Origin: Tepidiforma bonchosmolovskayae
GTDB lineage: Bacteria > Chloroflexota > Dehalococcoidia > Tepidiformales > Tepidiformaceae
DNA length: 64,000 nucleotides
Reading direction: 5' to 3'
NCBI RefSeq assembly: GCF_008838325.1
Contig: NZ_CP042829.1
Coordinates: 310,001 to 374,000, forward strand
In this document: positions 33,590 through 41,879 of the stretch, piece after piece
Numbering within the stretch: position 1 is the stretch's first letter
Layout of the letters: each line of letters opens with the position of its first letter
Position numbers and translations under genes: made by a program
The notes under the pieces: generated by a model
What the model saw: only the letters and a program-made list of their open reading frames with translations
What the model was told of the DNA's origin: nothing
The model's database searches: none

Positions 33590-34363
33590 CTAGCGGTTGC
33601 GCCAGGCGGGCGGGCGCTTTTCGAGGAAGGAGCGCATGCCTTCCTGGGCGTCTTCGGACTGTGAGGCGGCGGCCATGAGTTCAACGGCGTAGGCGTAGGC
33701 GTCGTGCTGGTTCATTTCGACCTGGGTATAGAACCCGAGCTTGCCGACGCCCTTGGAGAAGGCGGAACCGCGGGTCGCGCGCTGGAGGAGGTCGAGGGTT
33801 GCGGATTCGAGGAGCTCGGCGGGGACGACGCGGTTGACGAGGCCCCACTGGAGGGCGGTGTGAGCATCGATGGTGTCGCCGGTGAGGGCGAGTTCGAGCG
33901 CGTGCTTGCGGGCGATGCTGCGGCTGACGGCCACGAGCGGGGTATGGCAGAACCAGCCGCCTTTGCCGCCGGGGGTTGCGAAGGCGGCTTCTTCGGAGGC
34001 GACGGCGAGGTCGCAGGTGGCAACGAGCTGGCAGCCGGCGGCGGTCGCCAGGCCGTGGACGCGGGCGATGACCACCTGGGGGATGCGCTGCATGGTTTCC
34101 ATCAGGTCGGTGCAGGTCCAGAGGAGTTCGCGCATCTCCTTGAGGCCGGCGCCGGCCATTTCGGAGAAATCGTGGCCGGCAGAGAAGACGGGGCCGTTGC
34201 CGGCGAGGATGACCCCGAGGGCATCGGACTCGCCGACGCTGCGGAAGGCGTCGCGGAGTTCGCGCAGGTGTCCGAGCGAGAGGGCATTGCGCCGCTCGGG
34301 GCGGTTCATCGTGATGGTGACGTAGGGGCCCTCGCGGTCGACGAGGATGTACTGGTAGCTCAC
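33590..34363 (-). CDS. Enoyl-CoA hydratase/isomerase family protein
   Basis: This 257-residue crotonase-fold protein acts on CoA thioesters in the cytoplasm. It shows the family start YVTITMNRPERRNALS, the oxyanion-hole segment FSAGHDFSEMAG, and HGLATAAGCQLVATCDLAVAS (second oxyanion loop). The GHDFSEM form and the GGKGGW segment, where hydratases have the catalytic-glutamate PEV/I-G-L stretch, resemble the ECHDC3-like subgroup, so true hydratase activity is uncertain. GTG 34363 follows a GGGAGGAG ribosome site; the frame's upstream part is tRNA-Arg sequence. Confidence 0.9.
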   Translation of the reverse strand: MSYQYILVDREGPYVTITMNRPERRNALSLGHLRELRDAFRSVGESDALGVILAGNGPVFSAGHDFSEMAGAGLKEMRELLWTCTDLMETMQRIPQVVIARVHGLATAAGCQLVATCDLAVASEEAAFATPGGKGGWFCHTPLVAVSRSIARKHALELALTGDTIDAHTALQWGLVNRVVPAELLESATLDLLQRATRGSAFSKGVGKLGFYTQVEMNQHDAYAYAVELMAAASQSEDAQEGMRSFLEKRPPAWRNR

Positions 34364-34419
34364 GGCTGCTCCTCCCGGGTGGTGGGAGGATGGTAGCGCG
34401 GCAGGAGGGGCGGAGGTAG

Positions 34420-34494
34420 TGGTACCCCCGGCAGGAATCGAACCTGCGCACATGGTTTAGGAAACCACTGCTCTATCCGCTGAGCTACGGGGGC
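34420..34494 (-). tRNA. tRNA-Arg (anticodon CCT)
   Basis: The minus strand folds as a cloverleaf: acceptor GCCCCCG/CGGGGGT, D arm with AGCTCAGCGGATAGAGC, anticodon loop TTCCTAA (CCT, reads AGG), and T arm CAGGTTCGATTCCTG. The discriminator is A and CCA is encoded. Confidence 0.96.
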
Positions 34495-34509
34495 CTGGTA
34501 CGCCTGCTG

Positions 34510-34515
34510 ATTGTA
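34510..34515 (-). promoter_or_regulatory. -10 element TACAAT of tRNA-Arg
   Basis: TACAAT on the minus strand ends 15 bases before the tRNA 5' end, which allows a precursor leader of about 8 bases. Confidence 0.5.
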
Positions 34516-34639
34516 GTTTGGCAAAACGCGCCGTTTGGCGCTGCTCCGCACGAACGGGGACACCGCGTGCGTATGCTGTTGGTACGCCTCCGGAGCGGGC
34601 GCGCGCCGGAGCCCGGAGGATTGACAGGAGGTGACGCGG

Positions 34640-35560
34640 ATGCAGCTGCAAAACCGTTACCGCGGCGCCATGCTCGGGCTGGCGGCCGGCGACGCGGTGG
34701 GAACGACGGTCGAGTTTCGGCCGCGCGGCAGTTTCCAGCCGGTGCGGGACATGGTCGGCGGGGGGCCGTTCGGGCTGAAGCCCGGGGAGTGGACCGACGA
34801 CACCTCGATGGCGCTGTGCCTGGCCGAGAGCCTGGTGAGCCGCCGCGGGTTCGACGCCGCCGACCAGATGCGGCGGTACTGCCGCTGGCGGGACACGGGC
34901 TATCTCGCGAGCAACGGGCGCTGCTTCGACATTGGGCTGACGGTCAGTGCGGCGCTGCGGCGGTTCGAGGAGAGCGGCGAGCCCTTCGCGGGGAGCCCGG
35001 ACCCGCGCACGGCGGGCAACGGTTCGCTGATGCGGCTCGCACCGGCGGTGCTCTTCGGGTACCCGGACGCGCACGAGGCTGAGCGGCTGGCAGCGGAGAG
35101 TTCGCGGACGACGCACGGCGCTGCGGAGTGCATCGATGCGTGCCGGCTGTTCGCGCGGATGCTCTGCCGCGCCCTCTCCGGGGCGCCGAAAGAGGCCGTG
35201 CTGCTGGGCGATGCCGAGGGGTTTGCCGGGGAGCCGGCGATTGCGGCCATCGCCCGGGGCGGCTACCTGCGCAAGTCAGAGGACGAGATCCGGGGGAGCG
35301 GCTACGTGGTCGAGAGCCTGGAGGCGGCGCTTTGGGCTTTCGCCGGCGCGGATTCGTTCGAGGAGGCGATCCTGCGGGCGGTGAACCTGGGCAACGACGC
35401 CGATACGACGGCGGCCATTGCCGGACAGCTCGCAGGGGCGTACTGGGGCGAGGACGGCATCCCACGGCGCTGGAAGGAACGGCTGGCGCTGCGCGACGTC
35501 ATCGAGCGGCTTGCGGATGACCTGCTGGCGCTGGCAGTGGCCCGGAACAGGAGCGGATAA
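34640..35560 (+). CDS. ADP-ribosylglycohydrolase (DraG family)
   Basis: This 306-residue enzyme removes ADP-ribose from protein or nucleic acid using two divalent metals. The first metal-binding segment is GEWTDDTSMAL (about residues 50-60), preceded by AAGDAVGTTVEF; the second is GNDADTTAAIAGQLAGAYWG near residue 270. The internal segment RTAGNGSLMRLAP is also typical. ATG 34640 follows a near-perfect AGGAGGTGA ribosome site (34626-34634), of which the in-frame GTG 34631 is part. No DraT partner is nearby. It could reverse a regulatory modification or protect against ADP-ribosylating toxins. Confidence 0.93.
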   Translation: MQLQNRYRGAMLGLAAGDAVGTTVEFRPRGSFQPVRDMVGGGPFGLKPGEWTDDTSMALCLAESLVSRRGFDAADQMRRYCRWRDTGYLASNGRCFDIGLTVSAALRRFEESGEPFAGSPDPRTAGNGSLMRLAPAVLFGYPDAHEAERLAAESSRTTHGAAECIDACRLFARMLCRALSGAPKEAVLLGDAEGFAGEPAIAAIARGGYLRKSEDEIRGSGYVVESLEAALWAFAGADSFEEAILRAVNLGNDADTTAAIAGQLAGAYWGEDGIPRRWKERLALRDVIERLADDLLALAVARNRSG

Positions 35561-35689
35561 CCGGAAGCCCGGACACCTGGCGCGAATACGACAGGAGATG
35601 TCGCGGCAATGTCGCACACTCGTCGCGGTCGTTCGGCGGCGGTTGGAGCCGCGGCGCGGGCGGCCAGATCCTCGCGGAGGTGTACGCGG

Positions 35690-37402
35690 ATGGCAGATGA
35701 GCAGACGACCAACGAAGCTGCCGGCGGCGAGGCCGCCGCGCCGGCAGAGCGGCCGGTGGTGGGGGCCCGCCTTCGCCGGAACGACATCGCGCTCTTCGTC
35801 CCGAAGGTGAAGCCGCTGGTCCAGGCGATGCGGTCGCTGAAGGTGGCGCGGTATGACTGGCGGAACCAGCAGTGGACGATCCCGCTGCGGAAGGCGGCCG
35901 ACGCCTACCGGGCGCTCGAGGCGGCGGGGGCCGACGTGAGCGCGCTGGCGTCGCTGGTGGGGATCTCGGCGATCCGCCAGGTGGATGCCGAGGAGATCAT
36001 CGTGAAGTTCCCGGAGCTCTTCCCGCACCAGCGGGAGGGGGTGCGATTCCTCGCTTCGTCGCGGGGGGCGATCCTCGCGGACGACATGGGCCTCGGGAAG
36101 ACGCGCCAGGCGATCATCGCGCTGGGCGAGCGGCGGCCCGAAGGGAACCTGCTGGTCGTCTGTCCCGCCTCGCTGAAGCTGAACTGGCGCCGCGAGATCC
36201 AGGTGGTCTACCCGGATGCGGAGGTGCGGATTATCAACGGGCCGGACCCGGTCATCCCGGCGCGGTGGACGATCATTAACTACGACCTCCTGGCGCGGAA
36301 GCGGCCGGAGATTGTGGGGAACCTGTGGTCGGGGGTGATCTTCGACGAGGCGCACTACATCAAGAACGCGACGGCGGCGCGCTCGAAGGCGGCGCTGGCG
36401 ATCGCGGAGCGGATTGAGGACTGCTACCTGCTGACCGGCACGCCGGTGATGAACCGGCCGATTGAGCTGTTCAACCTGCTGCGGGCGATCGACCACCCGC
36501 TCAGCGTGAGCTACATCGAGTTCGGCAAGCGGTACTGCGACGGGAAGTGGGACGGCTACGGCTGGGATTTCAGCGGGGCTTCGAACCTGGATGAGCTGAA
36601 AGCGCGGACCGAGGGGTCGATCCTGGCGCGGCGGAAGGAGGACGTGCTCGACCTGCCGCCGAAGCTGCGGAGCGAGGTGCCGGTCCCGCTCGACCCGAAC
36701 AAGTACCGCGAGCTGGAGCAGCAGTTCGTTGGGCTGGCGCAGCAGCAGCGGCAGAAGTACCAGGGGAACGTCCGCTGGAACGAGCTGCTGCCGGTGATGA
36801 CGAAGCTGCGGCACGCGGTGGCGAAGGACAAGGCGAAGCATACGGCGAGGCTCGTCCGGGATGCCCTGGAGCAGGGCGAGAAGGCGATTGTGTTCACCGG
36901 TTTCAACGCGGTGGCGGACACGCTGCAGGCGGAGTTCGGGCCGGCGGCGGTGCGGCTGACAGGCGACACGTCGCAAAAGGCGCGGCAGGAAGCCGTCGAC
37001 CGGTTCCAGAGCGACCCGGAGGTGCGGGTGTTCGTCGGGAACATCCTGGCGGCGGGCACGGGCATTACGCTGACGGCTGCGACGCACGTCTTCTTCAACG
37101 ACCTCGACTGGGTGCCTGCGAACCACCTGCAGGCTGAGGACCGGGCGTACCGGATTGGGCAAAACCGGATGGTGAACGTGTACTACGTCTCGGCGCCGGG
37201 AACCTTCGACGAAATTGTCTGGTTCGTGCTGAAGCGGAAGTTAGCGGTGCTGGACCAGCTGGACTTCTCGCAGCGGGGTTCGGCGCCCGAGTCCGGGGAC
37301 GCACGGGACGAAATCCTGCAGGCGCTGCTGGAGCAGTTCGCCGGCTTCGAGACCGCGGCAAGCGCGGAGCGCTGGCTCAAGGAACAGGGGAAGGAGGCGT
37401 AG
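35690..37402 (+). CDS. SNF2-family ATPase, SMARCAL1/ZRANB3-like
   Basis: This 570-residue superfamily 2 translocase remodels DNA or protein-DNA complexes. A HARP-like N-terminal segment (YDWRNQQWTIPL) precedes motif I DDMGLGKTRQ (about residue 131), DEAHYIKN (about 218) and LTGTPVMNRP. The second RecA-like domain has FTGFNAVADTL, RLTGDTSQKARQ, AAGTGITLTAATHV and DRAYRIGQN. The resemblance to SMARCAL1-type annealing helicases suggests a role at stalled forks (inference). Its start region GGAGGTG-TACGCGG-ATG is almost a copy of that of the upstream DraG-family gene. The last codons are 23 bases from the tRNA-Lys gene, which reads the other way. Confidence 0.93.
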   Translation: MADEQTTNEAAGGEAAAPAERPVVGARLRRNDIALFVPKVKPLVQAMRSLKVARYDWRNQQWTIPLRKAADAYRALEAAGADVSALASLVGISAIRQVDAEEIIVKFPELFPHQREGVRFLASSRGAILADDMGLGKTRQAIIALGERRPEGNLLVVCPASLKLNWRREIQVVYPDAEVRIINGPDPVIPARWTIINYDLLARKRPEIVGNLWSGVIFDEAHYIKNATAARSKAALAIAERIEDCYLLTGTPVMNRPIELFNLLRAIDHPLSVSYIEFGKRYCDGKWDGYGWDFSGASNLDELKARTEGSILARRKEDVLDLPPKLRSEVPVPLDPNKYRELEQQFVGLAQQQRQKYQGNVRWNELLPVMTKLRHAVAKDKAKHTARLVRDALEQGEKAIVFTGFNAVADTLQAEFGPAAVRLTGDTSQKARQEAVDRFQSDPEVRVFVGNILAAGTGITLTAATHVFFNDLDWVPANHLQAEDRAYRIGQNRMVNVYYVSAPGTFDEIVWFVLKRKLAVLDQLDFSQRGSAPESGDARDEILQALLEQFAGFETAASAERWLKEQGKEA

Positions 37403-37425
37403 GGAAACCGGGGGCTGCTGCCAGC

Positions 37426-37500
37426 TGGTAGGCCCGGAGAGATTCGAACTCTCGACCAATGGATTAAAAGTCCACTGCTCTACCGCTGAGCTACGGGCCC
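37426..37500 (-). tRNA. tRNA-Lys (anticodon TTT)
   Basis: The minus-strand cloverleaf has acceptor GGGCCCG/CGGGCCT (one G-T pair), D arm AGCTCAGCGGTAGAGC, anticodon loop CTTTTAA (TTT), and T arm GAGAGTTCGAATCTCTC. The discriminator is A and CCA is encoded. Confidence 0.96.
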
Positions 37501-37506
37501 AGGGTC

Positions 37507-37512
37507 ATTATC
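37507..37512 (-). promoter_or_regulatory. -10 element GATAAT of tRNA-Lys
   Basis: GATAAT ends 6 bases before the tRNA 5' end, so transcription probably starts at or next to the mature 5' nucleotide and little RNase P trimming would be needed. Confidence 0.6.
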
Positions 37513-37523
37513 GGGCCGGAACG

Positions 37524-37557
37524 CCGGAGGGGCCACGACGACGCGCGGCCCCTCCGG
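37524..37557 (-). terminator. Perfect 11-bp hairpin after the biotin-carrier operon
   Basis: CCGGAGGGGCC (37524-37534) pairs without mismatch with GGCCCCTCCGG (37547-37557) around a 12-base loop. It lies between the end of the biotin-carrier gene and the tRNA-Lys promoter. A TGTTTTG run follows on the plus strand; on the minus strand there is no T-tract. Confidence 0.6.
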
Positions 37558-37583
37558 TGCTGTTTTGCCGGGGCAGGATGGTG

Positions 37584-38102
37584 CTACTCGAGAACGACGA
37601 GGACGTCGCCCTCGGCGACGCGGGCGCCCTCGGCAACGGGGACCTCTTTGACGGTGCCGTCGGCCGGGGCCTTGATTTCGTTCTCCATCTTCATGGCTTC
37701 GAGGATGAGGAGGACGTCGCCCTTTGCGACGGCCTGGCCGGGTTTCACGTTGATGCGGACGACCTTGCCGCTAATCTGGGCGGTGACGGCACCCTTGACG
37801 GCGGCTTTCGCGCCGCCGGCGGCAACGGCTGACCCGGCGGTTCGCTCACGCGGTGCGGGACCGCCGCCGAGACGGCCTTCCCACTCGACCTTGAAGGGCC
37901 GGTAATCGACCTGGACTTCCATGCCGCTCTGGCGCTGGTCGGGCGGGGGAAGCTGAACCCGGTAGGGCACGCCGCCGGCGGTGACGGTGACGTAGCCGGA
38001 TTCTTCGCGGACGGTGACGGGGTACTCGTGGCCGTCGACGATGACGCGGTCGCCGCGGACTTCGACCTCGTAGGTGCGGCCTCCGATGGTGACTTTGGCC
38101 AT
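37584..38102 (-). CDS. Biotin carboxyl carrier protein/subunit
   Basis: This 172-residue carrier has the biotin lysine in EAMKMEN (about residue 141), followed by a lipoyl-type barrel closing in EGDVLVVLE. The first 85 residues form an extra domain (KVTIGGRTYEVEV, YPVTVREESGYVTV, VEWEG) like that found in the carrier region of biotin-dependent decarboxylases and propionyl-CoA carboxylase alpha chains. It accepts CO2 and delivers it to the carboxyltransferase encoded 13 bases upstream. ATG 38102 has an AAGGAGG site inside the end of that gene. The biotin carboxylase partner is not in the window. Confidence 0.92.
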   Translation of the reverse strand: MAKVTIGGRTYEVEVRGDRVIVDGHEYPVTVREESGYVTVTAGGVPYRVQLPPPDQRQSGMEVQVDYRPFKVEWEGRLGGGPAPRERTAGSAVAAGGAKAAVKGAVTAQISGKVVRINVKPGQAVAKGDVLLILEAMKMENEIKAPADGTVKEVPVAEGARVAEGDVLVVLE

Positions 38103-38115
38103 TGGCGGTTCCTCC

Positions 38116-39609
38116 TTAGCGCATCTGGCGGAGGCGCCCGAAGGAGCGCCAGTTGCTGGTGTCGCCGTTGGGGACGATGACAGGCGCAGGCGCGGCCGCA
38201 GCCTGCTGCTTCTTCTCGGAGATGGTCATGGCGCCGACGACGGCGGCGACGAGTTCGCGCTCCGGACCGCCGCCTTCCTTCCGCCACTGGAAGAATTCGC
38301 GTGCCACCTGGGGGAACATGACGTAGCTGAGCACGTCCTCGACGCTTTCGGCGAGGTCGGCGATTTCGGCCTTTGCCTTTTCCATCTCGGGCTCGAGGTC
38401 ATCGGCCGGGCGATGGTCGATCGGCTGTTCGTCGCCAAGGATTTGCTTCAGGATTTCCGGGGCAATCGGGACGGTGGTGCGGCCGTACATGCCCTTGGCG
38501 AGGTTGCGCGTTTCGCGGGTGACGGTGGCATAGCGCTTGCCGGTGAGGACGTTCAGGACAGCCTGGGTGCCGACGATCTGCGAGCTGGGGGTAACGAGCG
38601 GCGGGTAGCCCAGGTCGGCGCGGACTCGGGCGTTCTCTTCGAGGACTTCGGGGAGCTTGTGCTCGGCGCCCTGTTCGCGGAGCTGGCCGACAAGGTTCGA
38701 AATCATGCCGCCCGGGACCTGGTGGGAGATGACACCGGCATCGACACCGAGGAGGCCGGATTCGAACTTCCAGTACTTCTTACGGACGCCGCGGAAGTAA
38801 TCAGCGAGCTGGCGGAGCTTCTCCATATCGAGGCCGGTTGCGTGCTCCGGGTCTTCGGCGAGGGCGGCGACGAGCGTTTCGGTTGCGGGCTGGCTGGTGC
38901 CGCCGGCGAGGGGCGAAATGGCGCAGTCGATGACGTTGGCGCCGGCCTGGACACCCATGAGGTAGGCCATTTCGGAGAAGCCGCTTGTGTCGTGGCAGTG
39001 CATCTGGATGAGGATGTCGGGGTGCTTCTGGCGGATCCGTTCGACGAGGGCCTTCGCCATCATCGGGCTGAGGAGGCCGGCCATGTCCTTGATGGCGATC
39101 GAGTCGGCGCCCATTTCGATCATCTCGTCGGCGAGCTTCGCGAACGAGTCAACGGTATGGACGGGCGAGGTGGTATAGCAGATGGCGCCCTGCACGTGGC
39201 CGCCGGCCTTTTTGACGGCGCGGAAGGCGGTTTCGAGGTTCCGGGTGTCGTTCAGGGCGTCGAAGATGCGGAAGATGTCCATGCCGTTCTGGACGGCGCG
39301 GTCGCAGAACTCATAGATGACGTCATCGGCGTAGTGGCGGTAGCCGACGGCGTTCTGGCCGCGGAGGAGCATCTGGGTGGGCGTCTTCTTGAGCCGCTTT
39401 TTGATTTCGCGGAGGCGCTCCCACGGGTCCTCCTTGAGGAAGCGGAGGCAGGTATCGAAGGTGGCGCCGCCCCAGCATTCGATGGAGTGGTAGCCGATGG
39501 AGTCCATGAGCTCGAGGACGGGGATCATGTCCTCGGTGCGCATGCGGGTCGCGAGGAGCGACTGGTGGCCATCGCGGATGGCCGTTTCCATGATGCCGAC
39601 TTTGGCCAT
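38116..39609 (-). CDS. Pyruvate/oxaloacetate carboxyltransferase subunit (PycB/OadA/5S type)
   Basis: This 497-residue TIM-barrel carboxyltransferase moves CO2 between biotin and a 2-oxo acid. It starts with ETAIRDGHQSLLATRMR (family DTTxRDxxQSL), has IECWGGATFD, the lysine segment SIAIKDMAGLL (biotin-CO2 site), the metal ligands HCHDTSG, and the C-terminal conserved region with PEILKQ-like helices. Pairing with a separate biotin carrier fits a two-subunit pyruvate carboxylase, or an oxaloacetate decarboxylase or transcarboxylase. No membrane beta subunit (OadB) is adjacent, which argues against the sodium pump. The role is likely anaplerotic. Confidence 0.9.
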   Translation of the reverse strand: MAKVGIMETAIRDGHQSLLATRMRTEDMIPVLELMDSIGYHSIECWGGATFDTCLRFLKEDPWERLREIKKRLKKTPTQMLLRGQNAVGYRHYADDVIYEFCDRAVQNGMDIFRIFDALNDTRNLETAFRAVKKAGGHVQGAICYTTSPVHTVDSFAKLADEMIEMGADSIAIKDMAGLLSPMMAKALVERIRQKHPDILIQMHCHDTSGFSEMAYLMGVQAGANVIDCAISPLAGGTSQPATETLVAALAEDPEHATGLDMEKLRQLADYFRGVRKKYWKFESGLLGVDAGVISHQVPGGMISNLVGQLREQGAEHKLPEVLEENARVRADLGYPPLVTPSSQIVGTQAVLNVLTGKRYATVTRETRNLAKGMYGRTTVPIAPEILKQILGDEQPIDHRPADDLEPEMEKAKAEIADLAESVEDVLSYVMFPQVAREFFQWRKEGGGPERELVAAVVGAMTISEKKQQAAAAPAPVIVPNGDTSNWRSFGRLRQMR

Positions 39610-39720
39610 GTCTTTGTTCCGCGGGGAGAGTGTGGAGAGGCGTGGGCCCGTCTGCTGCTAAGGGTACCGAGTGGGCGGCGTAGTGGCGATTCCGGCGGGG
39701 GCAGCGCGGCGCGGATGCGG

Positions 39721-39726
39721 TAGGCT
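39721..39726 (+). promoter_or_regulatory. -10 element TAGGCT of the SDR gene
   Basis: TAGGCT lies 39 bases ahead of the GTG start; a GAGAGGGAG ribosome site follows. It is identical to the hexamer at 3940. Confidence 0.4.
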
Positions 39727-39765
39727 TGCGCGGCAACCCGTAGTGATGGAGAGGGAGCTAAGCCC

Positions 39766-40530
39766 GTGGACATTGCGAAGCTGTTCAGCCTCGAAGGGAA
39801 GGTCGCGCTGGTGACCGGCGGGAGCCGGGGGCTGGGGCGGGAGATGGTGCTGGCGTTCGCGCACGCCGGCGCGGACGTCATTATCGCGAGCCGGAAGCTG
39901 GAGGCGTGCGAGCGACTGGCCGAAGCGGTGACGCGGGAGACCGGCCGGCGGGCGCTTCCGGTGGCGTGCCACGTGGGGGAGTGGGAGCAGGTCGAACACC
40001 TCGCACGTGTCGCCTATGACGAATTCGGGCGGGTGGACGTGCTGGTGAACAACGCCGGGATGTCGCCGATTTACGACCACGTGGCGAACGTGACCGAGGC
40101 GCTCTACGACAAGGTGCTCGATGTGAACCTGAAGGGGCCGTTCCGGCTGACGGCGCTGGTAGGGACGCGGATGGCGGAGGGGAGCGGCGGCTCAATCATC
40201 ATGGTTTCGAGCACGGCTTCGCTGCACCCGACGGCGGACGTGATCCCGTATGCCGCGGCGAAGGCCGGGCTGAACGCGATGACCGTGGGATTTGCGCGGG
40301 CGTTCGCCCCGAAGGTTCGGGTGAACTGCATCGTGCCCGGGCCGTTTCTCACGGATATTTCCAAGGCATGGGACATGGAGGCGTTCAAGGAGCGGGCGCG
40401 GACGTCGATCCCGCTCCAGCGCGGAGGGGAGCCACATGAGATTGTTGGGGCGGCGCTCTACCTTGCCTCGGACGCGTCGAGCTACACGAGCGGGTCGCTG
40501 CTGGTGGTCTCGGGAGGAAGCGGGATTTGA
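39766..40530 (+). CDS. Short-chain dehydrogenase/reductase
   Basis: This 254-residue NAD(P)-dependent oxidoreductase has TGGSRGLG (cofactor loop), NNAGM, the catalytic serine in MVSSTAS, and YAAAK with catalytic Tyr and Lys. The C-terminal YTSGSLLVVSGGSGI is the usual final strand. The basic residues in ASRKLEAC suggest NADP(H) preference (inference). GTG 39766 has a GAGAGGGAGC site. It precedes an acyl-CoA dehydrogenase by about 100 bases, so both may serve fatty or aromatic acyl breakdown. Substrate unknown. Confidence 0.93.
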   Translation: MDIAKLFSLEGKVALVTGGSRGLGREMVLAFAHAGADVIIASRKLEACERLAEAVTRETGRRALPVACHVGEWEQVEHLARVAYDEFGRVDVLVNNAGMSPIYDHVANVTEALYDKVLDVNLKGPFRLTALVGTRMAEGSGGSIIMVSSTASLHPTADVIPYAAAKAGLNAMTVGFARAFAPKVRVNCIVPGPFLTDISKAWDMEAFKERARTSIPLQRGGEPHEIVGAALYLASDASSYTSGSLLVVSGGSGI

Positions 40531-40637
40531 GGCTGGCAGGCAGCGCTCGTGCTGAGCGCATATGATGGGCGGGCTTTGCCGGGCTGCGGCTGCCCGCTCC
40601 CCGGCGACCAACCAGCGAAGGGAGCAGGTGCAGCGCG

Positions 40638-41870
40638 ATGGCCGTGGATTTTGAGATACCCGAGGACGCGAAGGCGATTCGCCAGAAGGTGCGGGAGTTC
40701 GTGCACAGCGAGTGCATTCCCGCCGAGAAGCGGCTCCTCGACGGGGAGCCGTACCGGGAGGTGCTGGCGGAGCTCCGCCAGAAGGCGCGGGCGCAGGGGC
40801 TCTGGTGCCCGTTCATCCCGAAGGAATGGGGCGGCATGGGGCTGGGGCCGCTGGCAAACGCGCTGGTGCAGATGGAGCTCGGCGAGAGCTACCTCGGCGC
40901 GCTGGCGCTGAACACGCAGGGCCCCGACGACGCGACGATGCTGACCATCCTCACCTACGGCACGGACTACCAGAAGGAGAAGTTCCTGAAGCCGCTGCTG
41001 AACGGTGAGAAGCGGGTGTGCTACTCGATGACGGAGCGGGCGGCCGGCTCCGATGCGACCGGCATGAAGACGACGGCAGTCCGCGACGGCGACAACTGGA
41101 TTCTCAACGGCGAAAAGTGGTTTTCAAGCGCGGCGAGCGTGGCCGACATCGCGGTGGTGATGGCGAAGACCGACCCGGATGCGCCGCGGCACCAGCAGTT
41201 CAGCACGTTCATCGTGGAGCTGCCGAACCCGGGCTACCGGATCATCCGTGACATTCCGACGATGGCGGTCGAGGGTCCCTTGACGCATATCCTCGGCGGC
41301 GGGCACGCCGAAGTGAAGATTGAGAACCTCGTGGTGCCGCATGAGAACCTGCTCGGCGGACAGGGGAACGGCTTCACCATGGGGCAGCACCGCCTGGCGT
41401 ACGGGCGGCTCCGCCACGGGATGCACAACGTGGCGATGGCCCAGCGCGCGCTCGACATGGCGGTGGCGCACGTGACACAGCGGGAAACGTTCGGGCGGCT
41501 GCTGGCCGACCGGCAGGGGGTGCAGTGGATGCTGGCGGACTGCGCCAGCGAGCTGTACATCGCGCGGCTGATGCTGCTCCACATCGCCTACAAGGCGGAG
41601 AAAGGGCTGGACATCCGCCACGAGAACGGCATCGCCAAGGTGTTCCTTGCGAATATGGTGCACAAGGTGGTCGACACGGCGATCCAGCTGCACGGGGCGC
41701 TCGGGTACAGCCTCGATACGCCGCTGGCACGGTGGTACACGTCGATCCGCTCGCAGCGGCTGGTCGACGGGCCGGACGAGGTGCACCGGTGGACAACGGG
41801 GCGGAACGTCATCAAGGCGTACCGGGAGCACGGGACGACGGCCCCGGCCTGCGGCGGCGATTTGCTGTAG
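40638..41870 (+). CDS. Acyl-CoA dehydrogenase (ACAD10/11-like)
   Basis: This 410-residue flavoprotein oxidises an acyl-CoA to the enoyl-CoA and passes electrons to ETF. Family segments are CYSMTERAAGSDATGMKTTA, the flavin-contact ILNGEKWFSSAA, GNGFTMGQHRLAYGRLRHG and IQLHGALGYS. The C-terminal LVDGPDEVHRWTTGRNV has Asp in place of the usual catalytic Glu-containing YEGT segment, as in ACAD10/11-type enzymes, which act on branched or long chains. ATG 40638 follows a GGGAGCAGG site. It is convergent with the nuclease-like gene, with 9 bases between stops. Confidence 0.93.
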   Translation: MAVDFEIPEDAKAIRQKVREFVHSECIPAEKRLLDGEPYREVLAELRQKARAQGLWCPFIPKEWGGMGLGPLANALVQMELGESYLGALALNTQGPDDATMLTILTYGTDYQKEKFLKPLLNGEKRVCYSMTERAAGSDATGMKTTAVRDGDNWILNGEKWFSSAASVADIAVVMAKTDPDAPRHQQFSTFIVELPNPGYRIIRDIPTMAVEGPLTHILGGGHAEVKIENLVVPHENLLGGQGNGFTMGQHRLAYGRLRHGMHNVAMAQRALDMAVAHVTQRETFGRLLADRQGVQWMLADCASELYIARLMLLHIAYKAEKGLDIRHENGIAKVFLANMVHKVVDTAIQLHGALGYSLDTPLARWYTSIRSQRLVDGPDEVHRWTTGRNVIKAYREHGTTAPACGGDLL

Positions 41871-41879
41871 CGGAGGCCG

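Noticed and set aside
34420-34494. tRNA-Arg as a genomic-island attachment site
   Set aside because: No second copy of the tRNA 3' end and no active integrase were found in the window.
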